Below are positions 27,833-38,743 of a stretch of 64,000 nucleotides of DNA, piece after piece. Source of the stretch: Rhodococcus sp. W8901. Lineage in GTDB: Bacteria > Actinomycetota > Actinomycetes > Mycobacteriales > Mycobacteriaceae. The stretch is from contig NZ_CP054690.1 in NCBI RefSeq assembly GCF_013348805.1, positions 4,340,001 to 4,404,000 on the forward strand, given 5' to 3'. Each line of letters begins with the position of its first letter. Position 1 is the first letter of the stretch. The translations under genes were made by a program, and so were the position numbers. The notes beneath the pieces are model-generated. The model saw only the letters and a list, made by a program, of their open reading frames with translations, was not told where the DNA came from and searched no databases.

Positions 27833-28150
27833 TCAGATGTCCTTCCCGTTCTTCCGGGAAATACGAACGTTCTTGCCGGTCTCCTCATCGGTGCGGTAGC
27901 CCACGCGAGTGGGGTTACCGTCCGAGTCGACGACCGCGACGTTGGAAACGTGGATCGGGGCTTCCTGCGTCACGATGCCGCCCGAGGAGGCGCCACGCTC
28001 GTTCGCAGAGACCGCGGTGTGCTTCTTGATGCGGTTCACGCCCTCGACCAGGACCTTGTTGGTCGCGGGGAAGGCCTGAATGACCTTGCCCTTCGCGCCC
28101 TTGTCCTTGCCGGAGATGACCAGCACGGTGTCACCCTTGTGCACCTTCAT
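27833..28150 (-). CDS. rplX: 50S ribosomal protein L24
   Basis: The 105-residue assembly-initiating protein has the N-terminal KOW motif ([25 protein letters not shown]) and a Gly/Arg-containing tail. The ATG at 28150 overlaps the rplN stop (TGATG) and has GGAGG 7 nt upstream. A GTG one codon earlier is possible but less well spaced. Confidence 0.97.
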   Translation of the reverse strand: MKVHKGDTVLVISGKDKGAKGKVIQAFPATNKVLVEGVNRIKKHTAVSANERGASSGGIVTQEAPIHVSNVAVVDSDGNPTRVGYRTDEETGKNVRISRKNGKDI

Positions 28151-28518
28151 CACAGCACCTCCGGGGCGAGCGAGACGATCTTCATGAACTTCTTCTCGCG
28201 CAGCTCACGGCCGACGGGGCCGAAGATGCGGGTACCGCGAGGATCGTTGTCCGCCTTGATGATGACGGCAGCGTTCTCGTCGAACTTGATGTACGAGCCG
28301 TCCGGACGACGACGCTCCTTGGCGGTGCGGACGATGACGGCCTTGACGACCTCGCCCTTCTTCACGTTTCCACCCGGGACGGCGTCCTTGACGGTGGCGA
28401 CAATGATGTCGCCGACCCCGGCGTAGCGACGAGACGAGCCACCGAGAACGCGGATGCAGAGAATCTCCTTGGCACCCGTGTTGTCGGCGACGCGCAGTCG
28501 CGACTCCTGCTGAATCAC
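28150..28518 (-). CDS. rplN: 50S ribosomal protein L14
   Basis: The 122-residue protein lies at the subunit interface. It starts [18 protein letters not shown] and has the L14 signature [20 protein letters not shown] and the tail [16 protein letters not shown]. The GTG at 28518 is preceded by AGGAGAAGTTA and gives the exact family length; the frame extends to 28665 without coding support. It is 171 bp from rpsQ with a hairpin between, so it may start a new transcript. Confidence 0.98.
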   Translation of the reverse strand: MIQQESRLRVADNTGAKEILCIRVLGGSSRRYAGVGDIIVATVKDAVPGGNVKKGEVVKAVIVRTAKERRRPDGSYIKFDENAAVIIKADNDPRGTRIFGPVGRELREKKFMKIVSLAPEVL

Positions 28519-28623
28519 TAACTTCTCCTTGACCTGGCTTGTTTCGACCAGAACGAACCACAGTGGCTCGCGCTGATCATGCGCGGCAGATTTCCGACCC
28601 GACGCGCGCGGTCTGTACCCGCC

Positions 28624-28666
28624 GATGGTGGGGCCACCGCTGCTCTCGCAGGGCAACCCCACCATC
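28624..28666 (-). other. Hairpin between rpsQ and rplN
   Basis: A perfect 10-bp stem (28624-28633 with 28657-28666) encloses a 23-nt loop, in the 171-bp spacer that divides the S10 group from the rplN group. It starts 23 nt after the rpsQ stop. A partial terminator is plausible; there is no U-tract. Confidence 0.55.
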
Positions 28667-28689
28667 GTACTGGATACACTCTTCGGCTC

Positions 28690-28980
28690 TTACTTGGCCT
28701 TCTCGAGGACCTCGACCAGACGCCAGTGCTTCGTCGCGGACAGCGGACGGGTCTCCATCAGCTGAACGCGATCGCCGACGCCGGCGGTGCCGTTCTCGTC
28801 GTGCGCCTTCACCTTGGTCGTACGGCGGATGATCTTGCCGTAGAGCTTGTGCTTGACGCGGTCTTCGAGCTCGACCACGATCGTCTTCTCCATCTTGTCG
28901 GACACGACGTATCCGACACGGACCTTACGGCTCGCGCGCTCTTCGGTGCTGTTGGTGCTCACTGCCTTTTCCTCACTCAT
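28690..28980 (-). CDS. rpsQ: 30S ribosomal protein S17
   Basis: The 96-residue OB-fold protein binds 16S rRNA. It has [32 protein letters not shown] and the C-terminal [26 protein letters not shown], both diagnostic. About 15 extra N-terminal residues precede the core. The ATG overlaps the rpmC stop by 4 nt (ATGA). It is the last gene of the S10 group here. Confidence 0.98.
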   Translation of the reverse strand: MSEEKAVSTNSTEERASRKVRVGYVVSDKMEKTIVVELEDRVKHKLYGKIIRRTTKVKAHDENGTAGVGDRVQLMETRPLSATKHWRLVEVLEKAK

Positions 28981-29213
28981 GCCGCGTCACCTGCGTCCGG
29001 ACCAGCGGCCAGGCCGAGCTCACGCTCACGCAGGACGGTGTAGATGCGCGCAATCTCGTGACGGACCGTGCGCAGCCGGCGGTTGTTGTCCAGCTGACCA
29101 GTGGCCATCTGGAAGCGAAGGTTGAACAGCTCTTCCTTCGACTCGCGGAGCTTGGTGACCAATTCTTCTTCGGTCAGCTCGCGGAGCTCTGTAGCAGGGC
29201 TTGCGGTTGCCAT
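28977..29213 (-). CDS. rpmC: 50S ribosomal protein L29
   Basis: The 78-residue two-helix protein sits at the polypeptide exit tunnel and helps dock trigger factor and SRP. It has [27 protein letters not shown] and the [23 protein letters not shown] signature. The ATG at 29213 overlaps the rplP stop (TGATG). The longer frame from 29246 is rejected because it enters rplP. Confidence 0.97.
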   Translation of the reverse strand: MATASPATELRELTEEELVTKLRESKEELFNLRFQMATGQLDNNRRLRTVRHEIARIYTVLRERELGLAAGPDAGDAA

Positions 29214-29629
29214 CAGAACTGCTCCTCCCTCGTCACGATCCGGCACTTGCAGGGGAGCTTGTGCATCGCGCGGCGCAGGGCCTCACGAGCGATCTCCTCG
29301 TTCGGGTAGCTCATCTCGAACATCACCCGTCCGGGCTTGACGTTCGCGATCCACCACTCCGGCGAACCCTTACCGGAACCCATGCGGGTCTCGGCAGGCT
29401 TCTTGGTGAGCGGGCGATCCGGGAAGATGTTGATCCAGATCTTGCCGCCACGCTTGATGTGCCGGGTCATGGCGATACGAGCGGACTCGATCTGCCGGTT
29501 GGTGATGTAGGCCGGCTCGAGAGCCTGGATGCCGTACTCACCGAAGGTCACCTGGGTCCCACCCTTGGCGGCACCCGAACGGCTCGGATGGTGCTGCTTG
29601 CGGTGCTTGACCCGCCGGGGGATCAACAT
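29213..29629 (-). CDS. rplP: 50S ribosomal protein L16
   Basis: The 138-residue protein contacts A-site tRNA. It starts [21 protein letters not shown] and has the two L16 signatures, near [28 protein letters not shown] and [24 protein letters not shown]. The ATG at 29629 is 3 bp after the rpsC stop. Length and motifs are complete. Confidence 0.98.
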   Translation of the reverse strand: MLIPRRVKHRKQHHPSRSGAAKGGTQVTFGEYGIQALEPAYITNRQIESARIAMTRHIKRGGKIWINIFPDRPLTKKPAETRMGSGKGSPEWWIANVKPGRVMFEMSYPNEEIAREALRRAMHKLPCKCRIVTREEQF

Positions 29630-29632
29630 GCG

Positions 29633-30836
<1,204 letters not shown>

Positions 30837-30840
<4 letters not shown>

Positions 30841-31118
30841 CGACGCTTGCTCTTCCGGTCGTCCTTGATGTGGCCCTTGAACGTCCTGGTCGGTGCAAAC
30901 TCTCCGAGCTTGTGGCCAACCATCGAGTCCGAGACGAACACCGGAACGTGCTTGCGTCCGTCGTGGACGGCAAACGTGTGACCGATGAAGTCCGGAATGA
31001 TCGTGGAACGACGGCTCCAGGTCTTGATGACCTGCTTGGTGCCCTTCTCGTTCTGCACGTCCACCTTCGCAAGGAGGTGGTCATCGACGAACGGGCCCTT
31101 CTTAAGGCTGCGTGGCAT
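30837..31118 (-). CDS. rpsS: 30S ribosomal protein S19
   Basis: The 93-residue protein of the 30S head forms a complex with S13. It starts [19 protein letters not shown] and carries the signature [25 protein letters not shown] and the C-terminal [20 protein letters not shown]. It is 18 bp downstream of rplB. Confidence 0.98.
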
Positions 31119-31136
31119 CCTTCACTCCCTCCTTGA

Positions 31137-31970
31137 CTAGCGCTTCTTGCCGGTACGGCGACGACGGACGATGAGCTTGTCGCTCGCCTTGTTCTTGCGG
31201 GTGCGGCCCTCGGGCTTGCCCCAGGGGCTGACCGGGTGGCGACCACCGGAGGTCTTACCCTCACCACCACCGTGCGGGTGGTCGACCGGGTTCATGACCA
31301 CACCACGGACGGTCGGGCGCTTGCCCTTCCAGCGCATGCGGCCGGCCTTGCCCCAGTTGATGTTCGACTGCTCGGCGTTGCCGACCTCGCCGACGGTTGC
31401 GCGGCAGCGCACGTCGACGCGACGGATTTCACCGGACGGCATACGCAGCGTGGCGTAGGTGCCTTCCTTGCCCAGCAGCTGGATGCTGGCGCCGGCGGAA
31501 CGGGCCATCTTGGCGCCGCCACCCGGACGCAACTCGACTGCGTGGATGGTGGTACCGGTGGGGATGTTGCGCAGCGGCAGGTTGTTGCCCGGCTTGATGT
31601 CGGCGGTAGCGCCGGACTCGATCGGGGCGCCCTGCACCAGGCCCTTGGGGGCGATGATGTAGCGCTTCTCGCCGTCCGCGTAGTGCAGCAGCGCGATGCG
31701 AGCGGTGCGGTTGGGGTCGTACTCGATGTGAGCGACCTTGGCCGGCACGCCGTCCTTGTCGTTGCGACGGAAGTCGATCAACCGGTAGGCGCGCTTGTGA
31801 CCGCCACCCTTGTGACGGGTGGTGATGCGACCGTGGGCGTTACGACCACCGCGACCGTGCAGCGGGCGAACCAGCGACTTCTCGGGCGTCGACCGAGTGA
31901 TCTCGGCGAAGTCCGAGACGCTCGAGCCGCGGCGGCCCGGGGTAGTCGGCTTGTACTTACGGATTGCCAT
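31137..31970 (-). CDS. rplB: 50S ribosomal protein L2
   Basis: The 277-residue protein supports the peptidyl transferase centre and subunit association. It starts [21 protein letters not shown] and has the OB and SH3-like RNA-binding domains. The C-terminal [22 protein letters not shown] contains the conserved His near the catalytic centre. It lies 40 bp downstream of rplW. Confidence 0.99.
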   Translation of the reverse strand: MAIRKYKPTTPGRRGSSVSDFAEITRSTPEKSLVRPLHGRGGRNAHGRITTRHKGGGHKRAYRLIDFRRNDKDGVPAKVAHIEYDPNRTARIALLHYADGEKRYIIAPKGLVQGAPIESGATADIKPGNNLPLRNIPTGTTIHAVELRPGGGAKMARSAGASIQLLGKEGTYATLRMPSGEIRRVDVRCRATVGEVGNAEQSNINWGKAGRMRWKGKRPTVRGVVMNPVDHPHGGGEGKTSGGRHPVSPWGKPEGRTRKNKASDKLIVRRRRTGKKR

Positions 31971-32010
31971 GAGTCTTCTCGTCCTCTATATCTCGTCAAG
32001 TCCCGCCCGC

Positions 32011-32316
32011 TTACGCGACCGGGCCTCCGAAGATCTCGATGGGCTTGCTGTCGGCCGAGAGGGTCACGAGCGCACGCTTGGTGTCCTTGCGCTTGCCGTA
32101 ACCGAAACGGGTCCGCTTGCGCTTGCCCTGACGGTTGGCGGTGTTGACGCTGGTCACCGTGACGCCGAAGACCTTCTCGACGGCGATCTTGATCTGCGTC
32201 TTGTTCGAGTCCGGGTGCACCAGGAAGGTGTAGGTGCCTTCCTCGATCAGTCCGTAGGACTTCTCGGAGATGACCGGGGCCAGCAAGATGTCGCGGGGGT
32301 CGGCGATGGTGGTCAC
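32011..32316 (-). CDS. rplW: 50S ribosomal protein L23
   Basis: The 101-residue exit-tunnel protein is the main docking site for trigger factor and SRP. It has [23 protein letters not shown] and the [22 protein letters not shown] signature. The GTG start at 32316 overlaps the rplD stop (GTGA), showing translational coupling. Confidence 0.98.
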   Translation of the reverse strand: MTTIADPRDILLAPVISEKSYGLIEEGTYTFLVHPDSNKTQIKIAVEKVFGVTVTSVNTANRQGKRKRTRFGYGKRKDTKRALVTLSADSKPIEIFGGPVA

Positions 32317-32978
32317 TTGCTCTCCTCCTCGTTCTTGGCCGGGCCCGCGATGAAGGTGTTCAGAGCCTCGAGGCTGAACACGACGTCATCGCTGTTGAGC
32401 ACGTCGTAGGTGTTGAGCTGGTCGGGTGCGATGGGGTGCACGCCTTCCAGGTTCTGCACGCTCTTCCAGGCTGCGATGTCCTCGCGCCCGACGACCAGCA
32501 GAAGCTTCTTGCGATCCGAGATCTCACCCAGGAACGACTTCGCCGACTTGGTGGACGGGACCTGCCCGGCGACCAGCTCGGTGATGACGTGGATGCGCTC
32601 GCTGCGGGCCCGATCGGAGAGGGCGCCACGGAGAGCGGCAGCCTTCATCTTCTTGGGGGTGCGCTGGCTGTAGTCACGCGGCTGCGGGCCGTGGACGATG
32701 CCACCGCCGGCGAACTGCGGCGCACGGGTCGAGCCCTGACGTGCGCGGCCGGTGCCCTTCTGTCGGTACGGCTTCTTGCCACCACCGCGGACCTCGCCGC
32801 GGGTCTTGGTGGAGTGGGTGCCCTGACGTGCGGCGGCGAGCTGCGCGACAACGACCTGATGCATCAGAGCGATGTTCGCGGTCGCGTCGAAGATCTCCGA
32901 GGGGAGATCGACAGTGCCGTTGGTCTTGCCACCGGCAGCCTTGACGTCCAGGGTCAGCTTGGTTGCGGTCTCGGTCAT
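32313..32978 (-). CDS. rplD: 50S ribosomal protein L4
   Basis: The 221-residue protein has an extended loop reaching the exit tunnel. It includes [43 protein letters not shown], the Gly/Arg-rich loop of L4, and the C-terminal [18 protein letters not shown]4 autoregulates the S10 operon in E. coli; no matching leader structure was identified here. The ATG overlaps the rplC stop (ATGA). Confidence 0.98.
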   Translation of the reverse strand: MTETATKLTLDVKAAGGKTNGTVDLPSEIFDATANIALMHQVVVAQLAAARQGTHSTKTRGEVRGGGKKPYRQKGTGRARQGSTRAPQFAGGGIVHGPQPRDYSQRTPKKMKAAALRGALSDRARSERIHVITELVAGQVPSTKSAKSFLGEISDRKKLLLVVGREDIAAWKSVQNLEGVHPIAPDQLNTYDVLNSDDVVFSLEALNTFIAGPAKNEEESK

Positions 32979-33628
32979 GCCGACGCACCACCCTTCACTG
33001 CGGTCTTGACGATCACGAGGCCACCCTTGCGGCCGGGGATCGCACCCTTGATCAGCAGCAGACCGTTCTCGGCATCCACCTTGTGGACCGAGAGGTTCTG
33101 CGTCGTGATGCGGTCGGAGCCCATGCGGCCCGACATGCGCATGCCCTTGAACACGCGACCGGGGGTGGCACAGCCACCGATGGAACCCGGGCGACGGTGA
33201 ACGGCCTGCGCACCGTGGGAAGCACCCTGACCGGCGAAGCCGTGACGCTTCATGGTGCCGGCGAAGCCCTTGCCCTTGCTGGTGCCGGTGACGTCGACGT
33301 ATGCGCCGTCCTCGAAGACCTCAGCCGTGAGCTCCTGGCCGACCTCGTACTCGGAGGCGTCGGCAACGCGGAGCTCGACGATGTGGCGGCGCGGGGTGAC
33401 GCCGGCCTTGGCGAACTGGCCGGAGACCGGCTTGTTCACCTTGCGCGGGTCGATGGCGCCGAAGGCCAGCTGCACAGCGCTGTAGCCGTCACGCTCTTCG
33501 GTCCGGATCTGGGTAACCACGTTCGGTCCGGCCTTGACGACGGTGACCGGGACGACCCGGTTGTTCTCGTCGAAGACCTGGGTCATGCCGAGCTTGGTGC
33601 CCAGGATTCCCTTGATCTGATTAGTCAT
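32975..33628 (-). CDS. rplC: 50S ribosomal protein L3
   Basis: The 217-residue protein nucleates 50S assembly near the peptidyl transferase centre. It starts [21 protein letters not shown] and has the L3 signature region [33 protein letters not shown]. The Gln in this stretch corresponds to the residue methylated by PrmB in some bacteria. It is 28 bp downstream of rpsJ. Confidence 0.98.
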   Translation of the reverse strand: MTNQIKGILGTKLGMTQVFDENNRVVPVTVVKAGPNVVTQIRTEERDGYSAVQLAFGAIDPRKVNKPVSGQFAKAGVTPRRHIVELRVADASEYEVGQELTAEVFEDGAYVDVTGTSKGKGFAGTMKRHGFAGQGASHGAQAVHRRPGSIGGCATPGRVFKGMRMSGRMGSDRITTQNLSVHKVDAENGLLLIKGAIPGRKGGLVIVKTAVKGGASA

Positions 33629-33656
33629 TTGATATCTCCGCTGCGTCTTCCCAAGC

Positions 33657-33962
33657 TCACTGGATGTTCACGTCGACGCTGGCCGGAAGGTCGATGCGCA
33701 TGAGCGCGTCGACCGTCTTCGGCGTCGGGTCGAGGATGTCGATCAGCCGCTTGTGAGTACGCATCTCGAAGTGCTCGCGCGAGTCCTTGTACTTGTGCGG
33801 CGAGCGGATGACGCAGTACACGTTCTTCTCGGTAGGCAACGGCACCGGGCCGACCACGCGGGCCCCGGTACGGGTCACCGTCTCGACGATCTTGCGCGCT
33901 GACGCGTCGATCGCCTCATGGTCATAGGCCTTGAGCCTGATGCGGATCTTCTGTCCCGCCAC
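33657..33962 (-). CDS. rpsJ: 30S ribosomal protein S10
   Basis: The 101-residue protein is part of the 30S head and also binds NusB in antitermination complexes. It starts [21 protein letters not shown] and has the signature [41 protein letters not shown]. The start is GTG at 33962. It is the first gene of the S10 block, preceded by a 510-bp region with a predicted promoter about 375 nt upstream. Confidence 0.98.
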   Translation of the reverse strand: MAGQKIRIRLKAYDHEAIDASARKIVETVTRTGARVVGPVPLPTEKNVYCVIRSPHKYKDSREHFEMRTHKRLIDILDPTPKTVDALMRIDLPASVDVNIQ

Positions 33963-34472
33963 GCTTAGTGTCCTTTTCTTGCCGCGTTTCGTAGAACCCG
34001 AACGAGCCGGGGACTACCTCGTCTGCACAGTCCCCGGACTGAAACACGACACGAACATTGGAATGGCGATCGAGACATCACTCGATCCGCTGCCGCTGTT
34101 CATCTGTCATGGTTCTCCGGTCCACGCGGTCGGGCGTGTCGCCCTGCCACTCATTCCCGGGCCCCGGAAATCTCTCTCCAGGAGCCTCGGAAACTCGAAC
34201 CGGATGCACCCGTAATGGGTGCAAAGCTGGGTACTGCTTCCGTCTTGCATTCGCCGTGACCAGGTCTTTCGACACGATCTTCGACGTTCATCCCGCCCGA
34301 CTCGAGTCGCGACGGATCACGTCTCAGTCAAGGCAACCCGATCAGTATGCCGTAGCGGACCCGAGAGTTCAAATCGCACCCCCAGCCACGCTCACCGACA
34401 AGCCCGAGGTCAGCCTATATCGCCCACCCGAATCGCCGTCCAGCATCTTACCGACAAGTAAGGTTGCGTTGC
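33963..34472. promoter_or_regulatory. Divergent spacer holding the long S10 operon leader
   Basis: This 510-bp region separates rpsJ (minus) from the DUF4442 gene (plus). It contains a predicted promoter for rpsJ (34344-34372), which implies a leader of about 375 nt. A 7-bp hairpin (34205-34211 with 34217-34223) lies inside that leader. No gene, tRNA or recognised riboswitch was seen. Long leaders at this position can host ribosomal-protein feedback elements. Confidence 0.5.
34344..34372 (-). promoter_or_regulatory. Putative sigma-70-type promoter for the S10 operon
   Basis: On the minus strand, TTGAAC (34367-34372) and CATACT (34344-34349) are separated by exactly 17 bp; each matches 4 of 6 consensus bases, including the essential TTG and the final T. 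Transcription would begin near 34337. Confidence 0.45.
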
Positions 34473-34949
34473 ATGACGCCCGCGACCGCCACCTACCGCA
34501 GCTGGCAACGACTGCCCGCCAACCGATTCGGCCGCGCACTGTTCTCGATCGGCATGTGCGCCCGTGTCCCCTACTTCGCGACCGTGCTGCCGAGTGTGGA
34601 GCAGTTGGCGCCCGGACTGTGCGTGATCTCCGCCCCCAAATGGTGGGGAGTCCACAACCACATCAAGACCTTCCACGCGATCGCCGCCTGCAATCTCGCA
34701 GAGGCCGCGATGGGGATGCTGGCCGAGGCGACCGTGCCGACCACGCATCGCTGGATCCCCAAAGCGATGAACGTCCGATACCTCGCGAAGGCGCAGTCAC
34801 GGCTTCGCGCGACCGCGATGCTGCCCGAAATACCGGACTTCCCGACGATCACCAGCGGCGCCGAACTGGCGATCCCGATCACGATCACCGACCGGGGCGG
34901 TGTCGAGGTCGTCCACGCCGACATCACCGTGTGGGTGACCCCTGCCTGA
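34473..34949 (+). CDS. DUF4442 family hotdog-fold protein
   Basis: The 158-residue protein resembles the DUF4442 group of hotdog-fold proteins related to acyl-CoA thioesterases. Visible elements are the N-terminal FGRALFSIGMCARVPYFATV, the NHIKTFHAIAACNLAEAAMGM helix and a C-terminal beta-sheet rich segment ending VVHADITVWVTPA. The helix carries the usual hotdog catalytic region, but no residue can be assigned with certainty. The ATG at 34473 is 9 nt downstream of an alternative TTG; AAGG lies 10 nt upstream. It is divergent from the S10 block. Confidence 0.8.
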   Translation: MTPATATYRSWQRLPANRFGRALFSIGMCARVPYFATVLPSVEQLAPGLCVISAPKWWGVHNHIKTFHAIAACNLAEAAMGMLAEATVPTTHRWIPKAMNVRYLAKAQSRLRATAMLPEIPDFPTITSGAELAIPITITDRGGVEVVHADITVWVTPA

Positions 34950-35133
34950 GCGCGACAGGCTGAGCGCGACAGCCTGGGCGAGACGGGGCGGTCGGAGATG
35001 CCGGCCGAGGTGGGCCACCCGATATATTCGGCCGGATCAGTTGTTGCATGCGTCACAGCGGCCGGTTCGGATCGCGAACCCGATGTGGTGGCTGCAGACG
35101 ACAGCGGGATTCCTGTCCCGTGAAGGAGTGCTC

Positions 35134-35829
35134 ATGACCCCGTCCGCCGCCTCTCGCCCCAGTTCTGCCCGCGCGTTGCGTCGCCGTCCGCAGCTCTCCG
35201 AGGATGTCGCGGTGCACGTGCGAAACCTGATCATGTCGGGCGGCGTGCGGCCCGGGGACTACATCCGTCTGGACGAGACCGCCGCCGAGCTGGGAGTCAG
35301 TGTCACCCCGGTTCGCGAAGCGCTGCTCACGCTGCGCGGCGAGGGCCTCGTGGAACTGGTCCCCCACCGCGGGTACGTCGTCGCCCCACTCAGTCGCGAC
35401 GACGTCAACGACCTCTTCTGGCTGCAGGGGCGGATCGCCGAAGAACTGGCGATTCGGGCCACCACACTGGTCGACGACGACGCCCTCGCGGAACTCGGGG
35501 CGATGAACGAGCAGTTGCGACGTGCCGTCGAGCTCGGTGATGCCGACCGCATCGAGGAGCTCGAGTTCGGCTTCCACCGAATTCTCAATCGACTCGCGGG
35601 AGCACGGAAGTTGTCGTGGTTCCTCCTCAATGCGACGCGCTACACCCCGGTGCACTTCTATTCATCGGACCTGGACTGGGGCCACGAAGCGGTGGCGAGT
35701 CACACACGTCTGCTGTCGGCCCTCGCCGCGCGTGACACCGTGGCCGTGTCGACCGAGACCCGCGCCCACTTCGAGGATGGTGCAAAACGCCTGGTGCGAC
35801 ACCTGGAGACCGTCGGAATCTGGGACTGA
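35134..35829 (+). CDS. GntR-family (FadR subfamily) transcriptional regulator
   Basis: The 231-residue protein has an N-terminal winged helix-turn-helix (about 20-85, LDETAAELGVSVTPVREALLTLRGEGLVELVPHRGYVV). A helical FCD domain follows, with the metal- or ligand-binding histidines in EFGFHRIL and HEAVASHTRLLSAL. Such regulators sense organic acids or acyl-type ligands. The ATG at 35134 has GAAGGAG 5 nt upstream; a longer frame from 35041 is rejected. It is immediately upstream of the DrrABC-type exporter and may control it. Confidence 0.92.
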   Translation: MTPSAASRPSSARALRRRPQLSEDVAVHVRNLIMSGGVRPGDYIRLDETAAELGVSVTPVREALLTLRGEGLVELVPHRGYVVAPLSRDDVNDLFWLQGRIAEELAIRATTLVDDDALAELGAMNEQLRRAVELGDADRIEELEFGFHRILNRLAGARKLSWFLLNATRYTPVHFYSSDLDWGHEAVASHTRLLSALAARDTVAVSTETRAHFEDGAKRLVRHLETVGIWD

Positions 35830-36024
35830 CCAAACAAACGACCGACCCGGACATCGCCGGATCGCGCGCGGCGGGACGGCGGTCGGGGCAAACCTCACAG
35901 AACGACCCGCGTCACATCGCCGGGTAACATTTGGCGGGAGCGGAGGGATTACACGTCGACGGATGGACGCGTGGGCCCTGAGAGTGGTCACCCATCCGAA
36001 CCCAGGTGAAACAGCGGAGTGTCG

Positions 36025-36996
36025 ATGCCCATATTCCAGGACACAGCGGTGCTGGTCGACGATGTCCACAAATCCTTCGGCGATGTGAAGGCCTTGCGGG
36101 GCGTCAGTTTCCAGGCCGAGCGCGGGACTGTCCTGGGCATTCTCGGGCCCAACGGCGCCGGGAAGACCACGACGGTCAAGGTGCTGTCCACACTCATCCG
36201 ACCCGACAGCGGCCGCGCGATGGTCGCCGGTCACGACGTGGTCAGTCACGCCGCCGACGTCCGGCGCTCGATCATGATGACCGGCCAGTACGCCGCGCTC
36301 GACGAAACGTTGTCGGGCCGCGAGAACATCGAACTGTTCGGCCGGCTGATGGGGCTCGACCGCGCGTCGGCCCGGCAGCGCGCCCAGGCCCTGCTCACCG
36401 AGTTCGATCTCCTCGATGCCGGTAAGCGCGCCGTGCGGCACTACTCGGGCGGCATGCGACGCCGTATCGACATCGCCTGCGGTCTGGTGGTCCGCCCCGA
36501 GGTGGTGTTCCTCGACGAGCCGACCACCGGGCTCGACCCGCGCAGTCGACAAGGCGTGTGGTCGCTCGTCAGCTCGCTCAAGGCGCAGGGCATCACGGTA
36601 TTGCTGACCACGCAGTATCTCGAGGAGGCCGACCTGCTCAGCGACAACATCATCGTCATCGATCGCGGCACCGTGATCGCGGAGGGCACCGCCGACCAAC
36701 TGAAGGCGCGGACCGGCGGCAGCTACTGCGAGATCGTCCCGCTCGATCCGCAGCAACTGCCATGGGCCGTGCACGCGCTCGGCAACCTCGTTCCGATCGA
36801 GATCCGGGCCGAGATCTCCGAGGGGAGCGAACGGGTTGCGATTCCGGCGCCCGACGGGGCCGGCACGCTGTCAGAGGCGCTGCGGCGACTCGACGCCGCG
36901 GGAATCGAACTGGCCGACATCGCGTTGCGTCGCCCCTCCCTCGACGACGTCTTCCTGTCGTTGACCGGTCACTCCGCACCGGAGAAGCAGCCATGA
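36025..36996 (+). CDS. ABC exporter ATPase, DrrA family
   Basis: The 323-residue nucleotide-binding protein has Walker A GPNGAGKTT (41-49), the ABC signature YSGGMRRR (140-147) and Walker B VVFLDEPTTGLDP (160-172). The region normally holding the H-loop reads LLTTQYLEEAD, with Gln in place of His, as in daunorubicin-resistance ATPases. A C-terminal extension of about 100 residues is also typical of DrrA. The ATG at 36025 is preferred (GGAG 5 nt upstream) over a GTG two codons earlier. Its stop overlaps the next permease start (ATGA). DrrABC systems export polyketides, peptides and complex lipids; the substrate here is unknown. Confidence 0.93.
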   Translation: MPIFQDTAVLVDDVHKSFGDVKALRGVSFQAERGTVLGILGPNGAGKTTTVKVLSTLIRPDSGRAMVAGHDVVSHAADVRRSIMMTGQYAALDETLSGRENIELFGRLMGLDRASARQRAQALLTEFDLLDAGKRAVRHYSGGMRRRIDIACGLVVRPEVVFLDEPTTGLDPRSRQGVWSLVSSLKAQGITVLLTTQYLEEADLLSDNIIVIDRGTVIAEGTADQLKARTGGSYCEIVPLDPQQLPWAVHALGNLVPIEIRAEISEGSERVAIPAPDGAGTLSEALRRLDAAGIELADIALRRPSLDDVFLSLTGHSAPEKQP

Positions 36997-37856
36997 CAAC
37001 CTCGGCGAAGAGCGCCGCGAATAGTCTCTCGGTGTCCGCGGCGTCGAAACAGGCCGCGCTGAGTGTGCCCGCGAAGAGGATCGGCTCGCACCGACGTCCG
37101 GACCCCAACGCATTCCAGCAGTGGATGGTGCTGACCGGCCGCACCCTCAAGACAATGGTGAAGACGGGTGAACTCGCGGTCGCCATCGTTGCACCGCTGA
37201 TCTTCACCATCGGTTTCTATCTGCCTCTGCGGTTCGTCATGAAACTGCAGGGCATCGACTACGCGCAGTTCCTGATGCCGATCATCGTGTTGCAGGCGAT
37301 GGCCTTCACCGCGATCTCGGCGTCGCAGCTGGCGTCGGTCGAGGCGCTGCACGGTTTGACGACCAGGCTCAAGACGATGCCGGTGTCGGGTCCTGTTCCC
37401 TTGCTGTCCCGCATGACCAGTGCGCTGGTCAGGTCGACGATCGCGCTCGCGGCGGCACTCGCATACGGCTATGCGATCGGGTTCCGGTTCAGTGCGGGAT
37501 TCGCCCCGGCAGGTCTCTTCTGCGTGATGGCCCTCGCCATCAGCCTCGCCCTGTCACTCGGGGCCGACGCGATCGGCACGCTCTCGAAGTCTCCCGAGGC
37601 GACCGCGCAGGCACTCGCCCTTCCGCAGCTGATCCTGGGCATGCTGTCGTGTGGTTTCGTGCCGGAGTCCGGGTTCCCCGAGTGGATCCGGCCGTTCGTC
37701 CGAAATCAACCGATCTCCCAGTTCTCCTACGCCATGCGCGACATGGCCGAGGGCGGGCTGTCGGCATCGACGTTGTTCCCCGCAACCGCATGGTGCGTCG
37801 GATTGGCCGCGGTGTTCGCACCGCTGGCCTGGTGGGCAAGTATGAGGCGCCAATGA
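36993..37856 (+). CDS. ABC-2 type permease, DrrB-like
   Basis: The 287-residue membrane protein has about six hydrophobic segments after a ~45-residue N-terminal tail. It carries the ABC-2 hallmark region GFVPESGFPEWIRPFVRNQPISQFSYAMRDM near the C-terminus. The ATG at 36993 overlaps the ATPase stop, and its own stop overlaps the next permease (ATGA), so three proteins are made in fixed ratio. It forms the transmembrane half of the exporter with its neighbour. Confidence 0.9.
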   Translation: MTTSAKSAANSLSVSAASKQAALSVPAKRIGSHRRPDPNAFQQWMVLTGRTLKTMVKTGELAVAIVAPLIFTIGFYLPLRFVMKLQGIDYAQFLMPIIVLQAMAFTAISASQLASVEALHGLTTRLKTMPVSGPVPLLSRMTSALVRSTIALAAALAYGYAIGFRFSAGFAPAGLFCVMALAISLALSLGADAIGTLSKSPEATAQALALPQLILGMLSCGFVPESGFPEWIRPFVRNQPISQFSYAMRDMAEGGLSASTLFPATAWCVGLAAVFAPLAWWASMRRQ

Positions 37857-38740
37857 GCGAGCACTCCCAGTCCACCCGGCCAGCCCGGTCCGCCCTGGTC
37901 TCGTCCGAACGCAGGGTCGACGAAGGCGGCTTCGACTTCCCGCTCCCCGTGAACGTGTGGGGCGAGAATTCGATGCAGGCGTTGTGGACGCACAGTCTGA
38001 TCCAGTGCAAGCGACTGCTGACGCGGTGGGCACGCGACCCCTCCACGATGATCCAGGCGCTGCTGTATCCGGCTCTGACACTGATCATGTTCCGAGTCGT
38101 CATCGGCAACACCGTGACGGCCGCGACGGGCATGCCCGCCATCTACGGGCAGGTTCCGATGATCATCCTCGTCGGCGCGATGTTCGGCTCGATCGTGAGC
38201 GCCGTGGGTCTGCGTGGCGAACGAAAATCGGGTCTGCTGTCGCGGTTCTGGACGCTGCCGATCCACCGCGCCGCCGGCCTCGTCGGCCGCATGATGGCGG
38301 AGGCCGTCCGTGTTCTGGTGACGACCGTCGTCATCCTGGCAGTCGGGTTCGCCCTCGGGTTCCGGATGACGCAGGGCTTCCTCCCGAGCATCCTGCTGCT
38401 GGTGATCCCGGTGATCTTCGGCATGGGCTTCGCAATGATGGTCACCGCGTTGGCCACGGTGGCCGGCGACGCCCCCCTCGTCGAGTTGGTGTCGATCGCC
38501 TGCACACTGCTGATGTTCTTCAACTCCGGGTTCGTCCCGGTGATGGCCTATCCGACATGGCTTCAGCCCGTGGTCGCGGCCCAGCCGATGTCGTGTGCGA
38601 TCGACGCCATGCGTGGTCTCGCGGTCGGCGGCCCCATCCTCGAACCGGTGTTGCAGACGCTGGCATGGTCGTTCGGGATGATGGCCGTGTTCATCTACCC
38701 GGCGATCCGCGGCTACCGGCGCGCTGCTGCCACCGGCTGA
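37853..38740 (+). CDS. ABC-2 type permease, DrrC-like
   Basis: The 295-residue permease has about six hydrophobic segments after a ~60-residue N-terminal tail. It contains NSGFVPVMAYPTWLQPVVAAQPMSCAIDAMRGL, parallel to the region in the preceding permease, so the two arose by duplication. The ATG start overlaps the previous stop by 4 nt. With the ATPase it completes a DrrABC-like exporter, 3 kb from a giant NRPS cluster. Confidence 0.9.
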   Translation: MSEHSQSTRPARSALVSSERRVDEGGFDFPLPVNVWGENSMQALWTHSLIQCKRLLTRWARDPSTMIQALLYPALTLIMFRVVIGNTVTAATGMPAIYGQVPMIILVGAMFGSIVSAVGLRGERKSGLLSRFWTLPIHRAAGLVGRMMAEAVRVLVTTVVILAVGFALGFRMTQGFLPSILLLVIPVIFGMGFAMMVTALATVAGDAPLVELVSIACTLLMFFNSGFVPVMAYPTWLQPVVAAQPMSCAIDAMRGLAVGGPILEPVLQTLAWSFGMMAVFIYPAIRGYRRAAATG

Positions 38741-38743
38741 CGT

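Noticed and set aside
28579-29043. Plus-strand open frame of 154 residues over rpsQ-rpmC
   Set aside because: It lies antisense to well-supported ribosomal genes and has no recognisable family.
34355-34400. tRNA-like 3' end (GTTCAAATC followed by ...CAGCCA)
   Set aside because: The T-stem arms do not pair and no matching acceptor 5' strand or anticodon arm is found upstream.
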